Below, piece by piece: positions 1 through 8,685 of a stretch of 31,868 nt of DNA. The notes beneath the pieces were generated by a model. It ran no database searches. It was not told where the DNA came from and worked only from the letters and a program-made list of their open reading frames with translations. Source of the stretch: a virus; the IMG/VR virus record IMGVR_UViG_3300010334_002378, positions 1 through 31,868 of that record; one strand, written 5' to 3'. The translations under genes and the position numbers were made by a program. How positions within the stretch are numbered: the first letter of the stretch is position 1; each line of letters begins with the position of its first letter.

Positions 1-345
1 AACTTTCAACAACCATGCGACTTATTCAAAATCATAAAGACCATTGTTAGAAGAAGAAGTCTTAAAAAGGTTTTAGATAGCCATGAATACTTAACACACA
101 CTCCTATAGTTGACGAGAATGTTCAGTTGTACAGAAAATATACTTGCAATAGACCACTCTCCAAGATAAGACTAAACCACTACTTTACAAAAAGTTTGGA
201 AGATTGGACTTTTAAGACAAGTAGACCAAGATTCAGTAATTCTCCCAAATATCCAAATGAATGGTTTGATTATTTTAGCTCGTTTGATTATCAAGATAAT
301 TATTTAAGTGCAAAATATTCATCAAAAATAAAAGAACTGTTATGA
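1..345 (+). CDS. Glycosyltransferase family 92-like protein, C-terminal fragment (5' end outside window)
   Basis: The frame is open from the first base, so this is the end of a longer gene; about 114 residues are visible. The segment around bases 160-230 reads LNHYFTKSLEDWTFKTSRPR. This resembles the C-terminal part of GT92/DUF23-like glycosyltransferases, which carry an N-H-Y-x-T-K-S stretch followed by a basic region. The catalytic GT-A core with its DxD motif would lie upstream and is not visible. The stop overlaps the start of the sulfotransferase by 4 bases (ATGA), so the two are probably translated together and act in one carbohydrate-modification pathway. A different glycosyltransferase family with a similar tail is possible. 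Confidence 0.6.
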   Translation, partial: NFQQPCDLFKIIKTIVRRRSLKKVLDSHEYLTHTPIVDENVQLYRKYTCNRPLSKIRLNHYFTKSLEDWTFKTSRPRFSNSPKYPNEWFDYFSSFDYQDNYLSAKYSSKIKELL

Positions 346-1031
346 AAACACTAATCACAGGATTTCCAAAATCTGGCACAACTTGGCTATGCAGAATATT
401 GGATTGCTTGTTGAAGGATGAGTATAAAATATCAAAACATATATCACTAAATATTAAAAGACTTTACAGATCCAAAGATCATACAATTTTTTTCTCATAT
501 CTAAACAATGCATTGCCATTATGTAATAAATCTATTGTAGTTCCTAATCACGACAAATGTATTATCCTGTATCGTGATTTCAAAGATGTTGTGGTTAGTT
601 GCTATTTCCAGCAAAAATATAGAGAATCAACAAACTATAGTGGAACAGTAAGTGAATTTATAGATTTTGACAACGGGGGAATAAAGAGTATAATTAATTT
701 CTATAAAGCCATTGAAGAACAGGGCAAAGACAAAGAGTACTTGTATTACGAGAAAATGGAAGAGTCTATTAAGTCTCTTTCTATATTTGATAAGACAAAG
801 CTAGATACTTGTTTGGAGCTAAATAGTTTTGAGAATATGAGACAACAAGAAATTGCAAATTATTCTAACACCCAAATAACAGGCTCAGATTTGATTGAAT
901 TATGCCCAAAAGATATAAACAATATCAATTCATACAAGACTAGAAGTGGTAAAGTTGGCGACTATATAAACTACTTGAGCAAAGAAGATATAGAAAAAAT
1001 AGATAAAATTTTAAAATATAGTAGTGTATAA
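342..1031 (+). CDS. Sulfotransferase (PAPS-dependent family)
   Basis: A 229-residue protein predicted to transfer sulfate from PAPS to a hydroxyl or amine, here probably on a sugar. Three family signatures are visible. The 5'-phosphosulfate loop is GFPKSGTTWL at residues 7-16. The 3'-phosphate binding segment is YRDFKDVVVS at residues 77-86, with Arg78 and Ser86 in the expected places. A late RSGKVGDY at 201-208 matches the RKGxxGDW motif of cytosolic sulfotransferases. It is slightly shorter than typical members (about 250-300 residues) but has both ends. The start ATG overlaps the stop of the glycosyltransferase upstream, which suggests that a glycan is sulfated after assembly. The acceptor cannot be told from sequence. 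Confidence 0.8.
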   Translation: MKTLITGFPKSGTTWLCRILDCLLKDEYKISKHISLNIKRLYRSKDHTIFFSYLNNALPLCNKSIVVPNHDKCIILYRDFKDVVVSCYFQQKYRESTNYSGTVSEFIDFDNGGIKSIINFYKAIEEQGKDKEYLYYEKMEESIKSLSIFDKTKLDTCLELNSFENMRQQEIANYSNTQITGSDLIELCPKDINNINSYKTRSGKVGDYINYLSKEDIEKIDKILKYSSV

Positions 1032-1071
1032 TAGTCTATATCGTATTTCTATTACACAAAAGGTATAAATC

Positions 1072-3195
1072 ATGTCACTTATTTTTTTTGAGGGTTTTGA
1101 TAATTGCTCTAGCTTTAAAGATGTTAGTGGAATTTTTAAAATTGCAAGTAATATGCTAGATGATCCTAGAACTATTAACCCTGTTCTTTCAAGTGGCGCT
1201 GTGGGATCTATAAGTGCTAAAAATAGTGGAAATATGATAGTTCTAGAATCTTCTTATAGTTTACCATCTACTAGCGGTCTGGCTACAATAGCTAATAATC
1301 AATCTATTAATATATCTGGAGTAGGAAGTTCAGTATCTAAATTTATTTTTAGAGATAATTTCTCTTATACAAATTTTCCTATATTTAAAATGCAGAAAAA
1401 TGGTATTTTTAATATCGATATAGGAGATAGCTATTTCACTGACCAATATGGCGATCAACAATCTCCATCTGTTCTTAACGCTACTAGAACAAGAAATGGA
1501 TCATCGGTAGATATACCAATTTACAGAAATGGTGATATTTATTATGCTGGTTATACTAGATTTACTGGAAGCGTTCCAGTAAAAAGCGGTGATCTTGTAT
1601 CGATAAAGGAAAAAAATCTAAACTTTACAAGAATTAATCCAAACAATACAAACTCTTTAGCATTTACTGCTTGGGCGGTAGAAAGTACTGGAGTATTTTT
1701 TCCATCAATAAGTATAGACTTAGGAAAAAATTTGACACAAGGAGTAGTTGGATTTTCATACGCTCCAATATTACCACCAAGCGGTAATTTTGGAAACGGT
1801 ATAGACAATTTTACACCCATTGCGTGTTTAACAGATGATCAATATAGGCCACACTTCTTTATTTGTAATACTAGCACTGGGCAATTACAGTTAAGAAAAT
1901 TTAATTCGTCAAATTTTAACAATGATCTTCAATCATTCTATAATTATAAAATTGGTTCTGCTAATACAGACGGCGTTCAGCAAACTTATCCAAGGTTTTT
2001 AAAATCTACAACAGATCCAACATTAACAATTGGTGGAAATGAAACAAACTTAACACTAATAGCAGAAAGCGCAGTGGAAAAAAATACACTCGTAAATAAT
2101 TTTTGGAATTATATAGAGTTAAAATTTGATATGAATACACAAGACACGGCGTTGAGAATAAATAGAAAAAATACATCAACAAAAAATGACCTAGAATTTA
2201 ATGGACCAAATTCCAACAATGTAAATTTTACAAACAGTAGTAATCTTATAACAGTATTAAGTGGAGTATTTTCTGGATCTGGAACTTATAACGCACCATA
2301 CAATGGAGCTATATCTAATAGCGGCATATTTAGAGCAAATGAAAGAGGAAATATATATTTAATTTTTACAGCCTCTTGGACTAGCCAAACTACTCCTAGT
2401 AGAAGCGCTTCTTTCTTTAAAAATGGATCTCTTACGGAAGCTATATCTCTCCCAAATCAAGGTTTTGCAACTTATAGTTCAGTGGACTATCAACGTGCTA
2501 TGCCTGTTGTGTCTGGAGACGTTTTTGGATTTACTTATAATTCATTAACCCCTACTATAAAAGCTTATTTTATTCCTAGTTCTTCTCTATCAGATCAATT
2601 AGATAAAACTGTAAGATATTTAGTATTAGGTACAATGTGGGGTCAGGATATTAACTCAGCTTCTCCAGCTGCTCACCTTGGATGGAAAACCTTATTAGAT
2701 GATATTTATGTAGTAGATACATCTGGTTCAATTTTACCAAACGATTTTTTGGGATCTGTATCTTGCAGGAGAATACCATTCAATCAACAGGTAAGAAATA
2801 CTACATCTAGTGGAAATTTAGCTAGCGTTTCAGATATATTATCTGGTGCTAGTGGATTTGCTACACCTAGTGGTAACGGAACATTGTTTTTTGATGCAAT
2901 AAATCAAGAATTTAATGTCAAATCTAGTGGCTTCTCTGTAAATAATAATAACATAATAGGACTACAAATTAATATGAACGGCTTTTCTCTGAATACAGAG
3001 GATTATATTGGCGTTGGATTAGAAATAGCAAACGGCTCTGGATCATATGATTTTTCACCAGTTGTATTATCAAGAAATAGCACTACTGGAGGATATGCGC
3101 GTGGGCAACTCTATACAACAAATCCAAGCGGACTCCCTTGGACAGAAGAAGCTATAAGACATACTACTTTTAAAATAAAATCATTGAGTGAATAA
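1072..3195 (+). CDS. Phage fibre/adhesin-like structural protein (707 aa)
   Basis: A long protein rich in Ser, Gly, Asn and Thr with no enzyme motif, typical of tail fibre or surface appendage proteins. It opens with MSLIFFEGFD, a start seen in phage proteins of this type. Near the C-terminus it has WKTLLDDIYVVDTSGSILPN followed by DFLGSV (roughly residues 537-563). That matches a recurrent element in phage fibre and concanavalin/laminin-G-like proteins (DDIYVxDxxG..NDFLG). WNYIELKFDM (about 345-354) fits the same beta-sandwich family. Two jelly-roll-like segments, about 97-212 and 394-503, look like a distant internal duplication. An AAAAGG ribosome site lies about 10 bases before ATG 1072, after a 40-base gap. 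The protein probably forms trimers and meets host glycans, but its place on the virion is unknown. Confidence 0.6.
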   Translation: MSLIFFEGFDNCSSFKDVSGIFKIASNMLDDPRTINPVLSSGAVGSISAKNSGNMIVLESSYSLPSTSGLATIANNQSINISGVGSSVSKFIFRDNFSYTNFPIFKMQKNGIFNIDIGDSYFTDQYGDQQSPSVLNATRTRNGSSVDIPIYRNGDIYYAGYTRFTGSVPVKSGDLVSIKEKNLNFTRINPNNTNSLAFTAWAVESTGVFFPSISIDLGKNLTQGVVGFSYAPILPPSGNFGNGIDNFTPIACLTDDQYRPHFFICNTSTGQLQLRKFNSSNFNNDLQSFYNYKIGSANTDGVQQTYPRFLKSTTDPTLTIGGNETNLTLIAESAVEKNTLVNNFWNYIELKFDMNTQDTALRINRKNTSTKNDLEFNGPNSNNVNFTNSSNLITVLSGVFSGSGTYNAPYNGAISNSGIFRANERGNIYLIFTASWTSQTTPSRSASFFKNGSLTEAISLPNQGFATYSSVDYQRAMPVVSGDVFGFTYNSLTPTIKAYFIPSSSLSDQLDKTVRYLVLGTMWGQDINSASPAAHLGWKTLLDDIYVVDTSGSILPNDFLGSVSCRRIPFNQQVRNTTSSGNLASVSDILSGASGFATPSGNGTLFFDAINQEFNVKSSGFSVNNNNIIGLQINMNGFSLNTEDYIGVGLEIANGSGSYDFSPVVLSRNSTTGGYARGQLYTTNPSGLPWTEEAIRHTTFKIKSLSE

Positions 3196-3206
3196 AGGGA
3201 ACCTAT

Positions 3207-3593
3207 ATGAAAAATAAAAACTATGTCATGTATTTTGTATTAATTACCAGTTTATTATTATTGCAATATAATATTTTTGTATCTAATAATAATTGTTGTA
3301 CTTTAGAAACTAAAGATATAGCAAATATGTATGAGAATTACATAGAAGATTGGAAAAATAAATCTAAAAGAGCTTTTGATGAAGCAGAAGCAAAAATTTT
3401 TACTACTCCAAAACCTCCAGTAGTAATCGTACCAATGGAAGATCCAGACCCAGCAAAGTGCATATGCAAAGGTACGGGTATAATAACTCATGGTGATGGT
3501 CATAAAACGCCGTGCCAATATCATGGAGTAAATAAGCAATTACTTAAAGACAAAGAATTAAAATACAAACAACTTATAATTATTGGAGAATAA
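3207..3593 (+). CDS. Small membrane-anchored protein with a DnaJ-like Cys/His motif
   Basis: A 128-residue protein. Residues 7-26 are hydrophobic (signal anchor or uncleaved signal). A Cys pair (C30, C31) follows, then a helical charged region at about 35-65 and a Pro-rich linker at 68-83. The end carries CICKGTGIITHGDGHKTPC (C85, C87, H95, H99, C103, then H106). The CxCxGxG core resembles one repeat of the DnaJ zinc-binding domain, but there is only one repeat and it is His-rich, so it may bind a single zinc. An AAAGGGA ribosome site precedes the start. It is the first of four consecutive small membrane-protein genes downstream of the fibre gene. Function not recognised. Confidence 0.6.
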   Translation: MKNKNYVMYFVLITSLLLLQYNIFVSNNNCCTLETKDIANMYENYIEDWKNKSKRAFDEAEAKIFTTPKPPVVIVPMEDPDPAKCICKGTGIITHGDGHKTPCQYHGVNKQLLKDKELKYKQLIIIGE

Positions 3594-3845
3594 ATGAACA
3601 TTGACAACATCTTAAGAACCATAGCTATTTTAGCAGCTGTAGTTCTAATACTTTCAAATGTAAATTTTGAATACATTTATCAATTTTTACTACAAAGATT
3701 TCAAAGTAAGACTAATAATTTTATTGAAATAGTTAACTTATGGCATATCTTAAGAGAAAAGTGCGATCAAGCAAATCTAAAAGACGCCGTTGTAAAGTTA
3801 GATGAAACATTTCCACTGTTGAATAACGAGGAAGACAATGTATAA
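3594..3845 (+). CDS. Small single-pass membrane protein, unknown function
   Basis: An 83-residue protein starting on the base after the stop of the gene before it (TAAATG). Residues 7-22 (RTIAILAAVVLILSNV) form one transmembrane helix. The remainder is a charged, probably helical tail of about 55 residues with an acidic end. One membrane helix near the N-terminus would be compatible with a holin, a spanin-like subunit or a small membrane scaffold, but no diagnostic motif is present and no lysozyme lies nearby. It overlaps the next gene by 8 bases, so the two are probably translationally coupled. Confidence 0.5.
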   Translation: MNIDNILRTIAILAAVVLILSNVNFEYIYQFLLQRFQSKTNNFIEIVNLWHILREKCDQANLKDAVVKLDETFPLLNNEEDNV

Positions 3846-4302
3846 AAATATTATTGCCATAGCACTTATTCTATATGCTATATTTGGCAGTGGACTAGTT
3901 GACCTATTAAAAAATATTAAACCTATTCCACAACCACAACCAGCATCAATACTAAATATTGATAAACCAACCAATGACGTAATACTTAGAGTAGAAAGAT
4001 TTTCTAATCTAATTACAGATCCAACAGATAGAGCTAAAATAGCTATATTTAATTATGATTTTGCTAATAGAATAAAAACTTGGAATACAAATAACCAACA
4101 AGTCAATGATGTATATACATTAGCTGGTAAGATATTTTTCCAAGAGTCTTTAGTTAATAAATACAGTGGTTTATCTACAGAGATTACTGATTTGCTAAAA
4201 GAATTATTGACTGACGATAATCATATTTTATCTGAAGAAGAAAAAAATAAAGTAAATCAATACTTTGTTGGCATAGCTTGGGTTTTAATACAAAGGAAAT
4301 AA
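3838..4302 (+). CDS. Membrane-anchored protein with soluble helical domain, unknown function
   Basis: A 154-residue protein. Residues 4-23 (NIIAIALILYAIFGSGLVDL) form an N-terminal membrane segment. A short Pro/Gln linker (PIPQPQPAS, about 32-40) leads to a soluble helical domain with an acidic stretch near 124-135. The linker and single helix suggest a domain held at the membrane and facing one compartment. The ATG lies inside the end of the preceding gene. I do not recognise the family. Confidence 0.5.
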   Translation: MYKNIIAIALILYAIFGSGLVDLLKNIKPIPQPQPASILNIDKPTNDVILRVERFSNLITDPTDRAKIAIFNYDFANRIKTWNTNNQQVNDVYTLAGKIFFQESLVNKYSGLSTEITDLLKELLTDDNHILSEEEKNKVNQYFVGIAWVLIQRK

Positions 4303-4303
4303 T

Positions 4304-4924
4304 GTGAATCCAGAAGAAATAAAATCTACGTTAAATAATATATTCTCACCAGATGGATTTATTTTAAATGGCTTTAATGTAAAGTGCAACACGCCGTTAG
4401 ATGTAAAAATTGAAAATAAAGATAACAACATACTTATTACATTTAATAACAACACTCCTAAAGCCTCAATTAAAAAATTCATTACATTGTCTGCAAATAT
4501 TGAACAACTATGTTTAGAAAATACTGGCGGTTATATAAAGTTTAAATACTTTCCAGTTATTAGATTTTCATACGACAAAGTTTTTGGTGAGTGCAAAAAT
4601 AATATAAACTTAGATCCAATATATTTAGAAATCGAAAATAAGTATGGAAATAAACAAGATCGTGAAGTTGCAAAAATGTGTTTGCACTTTGCGAACGAGT
4701 GGGTTACAATATGTCAATCGTCTGATCTTGACTTCGCTAGTGCCGATCTTGAGACACGAAAAAAATTAAGAAAAGAATGCTACTCATTTGTAAAAGAAAA
4801 CGTACATGAGGAACTGAAGAAAGAGTATGGCTCAATTGTACTAACGTGGGTGCTTGTTTATATAGCACTCCCAATGATGATTAGATGGATCGTTGCAAGG
4901 ATTTTAAGTAGATTATATAGTTGA
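4304..4924 (+). CDS. Tail-anchored membrane protein, unknown function (GTG start)
   Basis: A 206-residue protein. I place the start at GTG 4304 because AAAGGA lies 6 bases upstream and the protein is in frame from there; the ATG two bases earlier is in another frame. The N-terminal ~120 residues look like a soluble alpha/beta domain. A basic/acidic helical region (about 148-175) follows, then a hydrophobic C-terminal helix at about 178-203. This is the reverse topology of the three genes before it, which are anchored at their N-termini. Together they could form a membrane complex, but that is inference from proximity only. Confidence 0.5.
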   Translation: MNPEEIKSTLNNIFSPDGFILNGFNVKCNTPLDVKIENKDNNILITFNNNTPKASIKKFITLSANIEQLCLENTGGYIKFKYFPVIRFSYDKVFGECKNNINLDPIYLEIENKYGNKQDREVAKMCLHFANEWVTICQSSDLDFASADLETRKKLRKECYSFVKENVHEELKKEYGSIVLTWVLVYIALPMMIRWIVARILSRLYS

Positions 4925-4943
4925 ATAGGATATAGGATAAATA

Positions 4944-7184
4944 ATGAATGTAACTAAACGTAATGGAAATATCGAAACATATAATGTTGAAAAAATTCAC
5001 AAGGTTGTCGATTGGGCGATTTGCGGCTTAAATAATGTCTCTCTATCAGAAATAGAAATGAACGCTAATCTATCTCTTAGAGATTGTATTAGCACTAAAG
5101 AGATACATCAAATTCTAATTAAGTCTGCAAACGATCTTACTTCTCCACAAAATCCAAACTACCAATATGTAGCTTCAAGATTATTAAATATGTCTCTGCG
5201 TAAAGACTTGTGGGATAAATATGATTGCCCACCATCCTTATTTGATCATGTTAGCAAAAATATTGAAAGCGAAGTATACGACAATAATCTATTGCAAAAA
5301 TGGACAAAGGATGACATAGAAGTAATTGAAAAGTTTATTGATCACAACAGAGATTATTTATTTACATATGCTGGACTACAACAACTAATAGATAAATACC
5401 TTGTAAAGAATAGGGCTACTGGTAAGATATACGAAACACCACAGTTTGCATACATTTGTATAGCAATGGCCCTTTTTAATTCTATTGATGAAGTGAAAGA
5501 AGCGTATGAGTGTTTTTCAACATTCAAGATCAATCTGCCAACACCAATCATGGCTGGAGTTAGAACTAACATTAAGCAGTTTGCTAGTTGCGTACTTGTA
5601 GATGTTGAGGATAATTTAGCGTCAATATTTTCTAGCGTTCACGCTGTCGGTAAATATACAGCTAGACGAGCAGGAATAGGTTTAAATATTGGTAGAATTC
5701 GCCCCATCAACTCTAGTATTAGGGGTGGCGAAGTTATACACACTGGATTAATTCCATACCTCAAAATATTTGAATCAACAGTCAAGGCCACAAGTCAGAA
5801 TGGTATTCGTGGCGGCTCTGCCACAGTACACGTTCCATTTTGGCATTATGAAATTGAAGACATTATGGTATTAAAGAATAACGCTGGAACTGACGATAAT
5901 AGAGTTAGAAAACTCGACTACTCCGTACAGTTTAACAAGTTATTCTATGAACGCTTAATTAAAAATGAAGACATCACTTTATTTAGTCCAGAAGAAACTG
6001 GCGGTCTTTATAGTTCTATGAATGACAACGAAGACTTTAAAAAGCTATATGAAAAGTATGAGAATAGCCGCTACGTTAAAATGAAAAAGAAGATTAGTGC
6101 TAGAAAGTTGGCAGAAATATTTGCTAAAGAAAGACTAGAAACTGGACGTATATACGTAATGAATATTGACAACGCTAATGAGCATGGTTCTTGGGATGCT
6201 CCTGTTTACATGAGTAACTTATGTCAGGAAATAATTCATCCAACTAAACCCATTTCATCTATTGATGATGCAGAGGGCGAAATCGGTATTTGTATTTTGT
6301 CAGCACTTAATCTTCTTGAACTACAAACTGATGAGAATATAGAAAGTGCTTGTAGCATGGCAGTTAAAATGCTAGAATCTATTATAGATTATCAAGATTA
6401 TCCCATTTTAGCTGGAGAAAACTTTACGAAGAATCGTAGATCTTTAGGAATTGGAGTAACTAATTTTGCAGCCTTTTTAGCAAAGCATAAGCTTAAATAC
6501 GAAGATGCAGAAACATTAAAACTAGTACACCAAACGATGGAAAAAATTCAATGGTACTTACTAAACGAGTCTTGTAAACTTGCAGAAAAATTAGGGCCGT
6601 GTAATAAATTTTCAGAAACCAAATATTCTCGCGGACTATTGCCCATAGATTGGTACAAAAAAACAGTTGACGAATTAGTGTCTCCAGACTATACTATGGA
6701 TTGGGAAGGGCTTAGAGAAAGAATTAAAAAGTTTGGCCTGCGTCACTCCACCCTGACTGCTATCATGCCCTGTGAGTCATCCAGCGTCATCCAGAACAGC
6801 ACAAACGGCATTGAGCCAGTAAGAAGCCTAATGTCGTATAAAAAGGCAAAGAACGGAATATTAAAACAATTAGTACCCAATTATTCTAGTCGTAAAAACT
6901 ATTACACGCTAGCTTGGGATATGAAAGATAATAAAGCGATACTTAATATTTGCGCAATTTTACAGAAGTTTGTAGATATGAGCATTAGCGTTAATTTGTA
7001 TTATAATTATGCACATTATCCAGAAGGAAATATCCCATTGAGTGTATTAATTAAAGACCAATTGTACGGTTTTAAATATGGCGTCAAGAATTTTTATTAC
7101 TGTAACACTCCAGACTCTGACGGTGATACAGAAAAAGATATGCATAAAAAAGAAACTTGTGAAGGGGGTTCGTGCGCTATATGA
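4944..7184 (+). CDS. nrdA: Class Ia ribonucleoside-diphosphate reductase, alpha (large) subunit
   Basis: A 746-residue enzyme that reduces ribonucleoside diphosphates to deoxy forms with NrdB. An ATP-cone-like segment begins at residue 3 (TKRNGNIETYNVEKIHKVV). All catalytic residues of the E. coli-type enzyme are visible. Cys216 (SCVL) and Cys450 (GICIL) form the active-site redox pair. Asn425-Leu-Cys427-Gln-Glu429 is the thiyl radical site. Cys739 and Cys744 in the C-terminal CEGGSCAI form the redox-shuttle tail. The length (E. coli 761) and close motif match indicate a complete, active protein. It overlaps nrdB by 4 bases. No thioredoxin or glutaredoxin gene is visible here, so the reductant probably comes from the host or from elsewhere in the genome. 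Confidence 0.96.
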   Translation: MNVTKRNGNIETYNVEKIHKVVDWAICGLNNVSLSEIEMNANLSLRDCISTKEIHQILIKSANDLTSPQNPNYQYVASRLLNMSLRKDLWDKYDCPPSLFDHVSKNIESEVYDNNLLQKWTKDDIEVIEKFIDHNRDYLFTYAGLQQLIDKYLVKNRATGKIYETPQFAYICIAMALFNSIDEVKEAYECFSTFKINLPTPIMAGVRTNIKQFASCVLVDVEDNLASIFSSVHAVGKYTARRAGIGLNIGRIRPINSSIRGGEVIHTGLIPYLKIFESTVKATSQNGIRGGSATVHVPFWHYEIEDIMVLKNNAGTDDNRVRKLDYSVQFNKLFYERLIKNEDITLFSPEETGGLYSSMNDNEDFKKLYEKYENSRYVKMKKKISARKLAEIFAKERLETGRIYVMNIDNANEHGSWDAPVYMSNLCQEIIHPTKPISSIDDAEGEIGICILSALNLLELQTDENIESACSMAVKMLESIIDYQDYPILAGENFTKNRRSLGIGVTNFAAFLAKHKLKYEDAETLKLVHQTMEKIQWYLLNESCKLAEKLGPCNKFSETKYSRGLLPIDWYKKTVDELVSPDYTMDWEGLRERIKKFGLRHSTLTAIMPCESSSVIQNSTNGIEPVRSLMSYKKAKNGILKQLVPNYSSRKNYYTLAWDMKDNKAILNICAILQKFVDMSISVNLYYNYAHYPEGNIPLSVLIKDQLYGFKYGVKNFYYCNTPDSDGDTEKDMHKKETCEGGSCAI

Positions 7185-8260
7185 AAACAATACTAAATAA
7201 AAAAAATGTAGACTACACATCGCAGCCATTGTTTATGGGTGAAGACCTTTCACTACAAAGATATGACAGGTTCAAATATCCAGTATTCTTTGATCTTTAT
7301 AAGAAACAGCTTGAGTTCTTTTGGAGGCCAGAAGAAATTGAACTTAAAAAAGATCGCAACGATTTTAAAAATGACGATATAATGAGTCCAAACGAGAAGT
7401 TTATTTTTACTTCTAATCTATTATATCAAACAGCTTTGGATAGCGTTATCTGTCGCGGAGTACCAACACTGCTACAACATGTATCTAATCCAGAACTAGA
7501 AGCTTGCATGAACGTTTGGCAGTTTTTTGAGCAAATTCATAGTTATAGTTATACATATATAATTAAGAATGTATACAGTAATCCTACAGAAGTATTAGAT
7601 AGCTGCCTAACAAATGAAGAGATATTAAAGAGGTCAGAGGTAGCGGTCAGAGAATACAACTCACTTAGAAATATTGGGCATTCAGGTAAAAAAAATGACA
7701 TTAAAAAACAAATCTATCTTACGCTAATAAGTGTAAATATATTAGAAGCAATAAGATTTTATGTGTCATTTATATGTGCATTTGCTTTTGCTGAAAATAA
7801 GAAAATGATAGGTAATGCAGATATAATAAAACTAATAAAGCGTGATGAGGCATTACATTTGTATAATACTCAAGAAATAATTAAGATACTAAGAACAGTA
7901 CCAGAAGAAGGTTTTGTAGACATCGCAAAAGATTGCGAAGAAGAAGCTTGCAACATGTTTGATTCTGCCGCTAATGAAGAAAAGGCGTGGGCAGCATACT
8001 TATTTAAGGATGGATCTATAATAGGATTGAATGAAAAAGTTTTGTGCGAATATGTAGATTGGCTATGTATGAGCAGGCGTAAGAATATAGGATTACCATA
8101 CGAAAAGGGTAAGAAGAATCCTATATCTGGCTGGACTGACCCTTGGATGAATAGCGAAGCTGTACAGGTAGCACCACAAGAGCATGAGATAACATCATAC
8201 AAAATTGGTGCAAGTACAAACGATCTTGAACAAATTGACCTTGGAGAATTTTCACTATGA
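7181..8260 (+). CDS. nrdB: Class Ia ribonucleoside-diphosphate reductase, beta (radical) subunit
   Basis: The diiron-tyrosyl radical subunit that pairs with NrdA. I take ATG 7181 (ATGA overlap with the nrdA stop); a GTG at 7172 in the same frame would add three residues. From ATG 7181 the ligand set is visible: Asp87 (YQTALDS), Glu117 and His120 (FEQIHS), Glu205 (FAFAENK), and Glu223 and His226 (RDEALHL). The radical tyrosine is Tyr124, in the same E-x2-H-x3-Y arrangement as E. coli. About 359 residues against 376 in E. coli; the difference is mostly one short loop after the first helix pair. The acidic C-terminal tail (LEQIDLGEFSL) would dock onto NrdA. It overlaps the dUTPase gene by 4 bases. 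Confidence 0.96.
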   Translation: MKTILNKKNVDYTSQPLFMGEDLSLQRYDRFKYPVFFDLYKKQLEFFWRPEEIELKKDRNDFKNDDIMSPNEKFIFTSNLLYQTALDSVICRGVPTLLQHVSNPELEACMNVWQFFEQIHSYSYTYIIKNVYSNPTEVLDSCLTNEEILKRSEVAVREYNSLRNIGHSGKKNDIKKQIYLTLISVNILEAIRFYVSFICAFAFAENKKMIGNADIIKLIKRDEALHLYNTQEIIKILRTVPEEGFVDIAKDCEEEACNMFDSAANEEKAWAAYLFKDGSIIGLNEKVLCEYVDWLCMSRRKNIGLPYEKGKKNPISGWTDPWMNSEAVQVAPQEHEITSYKIGASTNDLEQIDLGEFSL

Positions 8261-8685
8261 AATATTCTATTAAAGTAACACCAGTAGATGTGCTAGCACA
8301 AGTTCCAACAAAAGCTCATCATAATGATGCTGGTTTTGATTTATATTCTACAGTTGATATCATAATCGAACCAAAACAAAGAAAGACCGTTAATACTGGG
8401 ATAACACTACAAATGCCAGACAATTTAGCTGGTTTAATATGGCCAAGATCTGGCCTATCTGTTAAACAGGGCATAGATGTTTTAGCTGGAGTAGTAGATA
8501 GTGGCTATAGGGGAGAGATAATGGTATGTCTATATAATACATCAGATAATGATGTGGTTATACGTACCGGGGATAGAGTCGCACAGATTATATTCCAAGA
8601 GGTTCCTCATGTAATTATGGAGGTCCATGAATCGTTAGGTTCCTCGCAACGCGGGAGTAACGGCTTTGGCAGCACAGGCACATAA
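8257..8685 (+). CDS. dut: dUTP diphosphatase (trimeric dUTPase)
   Basis: A 142-residue enzyme that hydrolyses dUTP to dUMP and PPi, supplying dTTP precursor and keeping uracil out of DNA. The five trimeric-dUTPase motifs are in order: AGFDLYS (25-31), the PRSGLSVKQG phosphate-binding segment, GVVDSGYRGEI with the catalytic Asp, GDRVAQIIF, and the C-terminal RGSNGFGSTG arm. Length is typical. It sits directly after nrdB with a 4-base overlap, which fits a nucleotide-supply operon. The last 20 bases overlap the start of phoH. Confidence 0.96.
   Translation: MKYSIKVTPVDVLAQVPTKAHHNDAGFDLYSTVDIIIEPKQRKTVNTGITLQMPDNLAGLIWPRSGLSVKQGIDVLAGVVDSGYRGEIMVCLYNTSDNDVVIRTGDRVAQIIFQEVPHVIMEVHESLGSSQRGSNGFGSTGT

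Noticed and set aside
1032-1071. Promoter before the fibre-like gene
   Set aside because: The 40-base gap holds a ribosome site and TATAAATC close to the ATG, but no separate -35/-10 pair; a match in AT-rich DNA is not enough to call.
3303-3539. Minus-strand hydrophobic open frame of 78 codons
   Set aside because: Hydrophobicity arises from reading the antisense of Lys/Glu-rich codons; the + frame has the Cys/His motif, ribosome site and tight spacing to neighbours.
7870-8202. Minus-strand open frame of 110 codons
   Set aside because: Antisense to the conserved C-terminal part of NrdB; no independent evidence.
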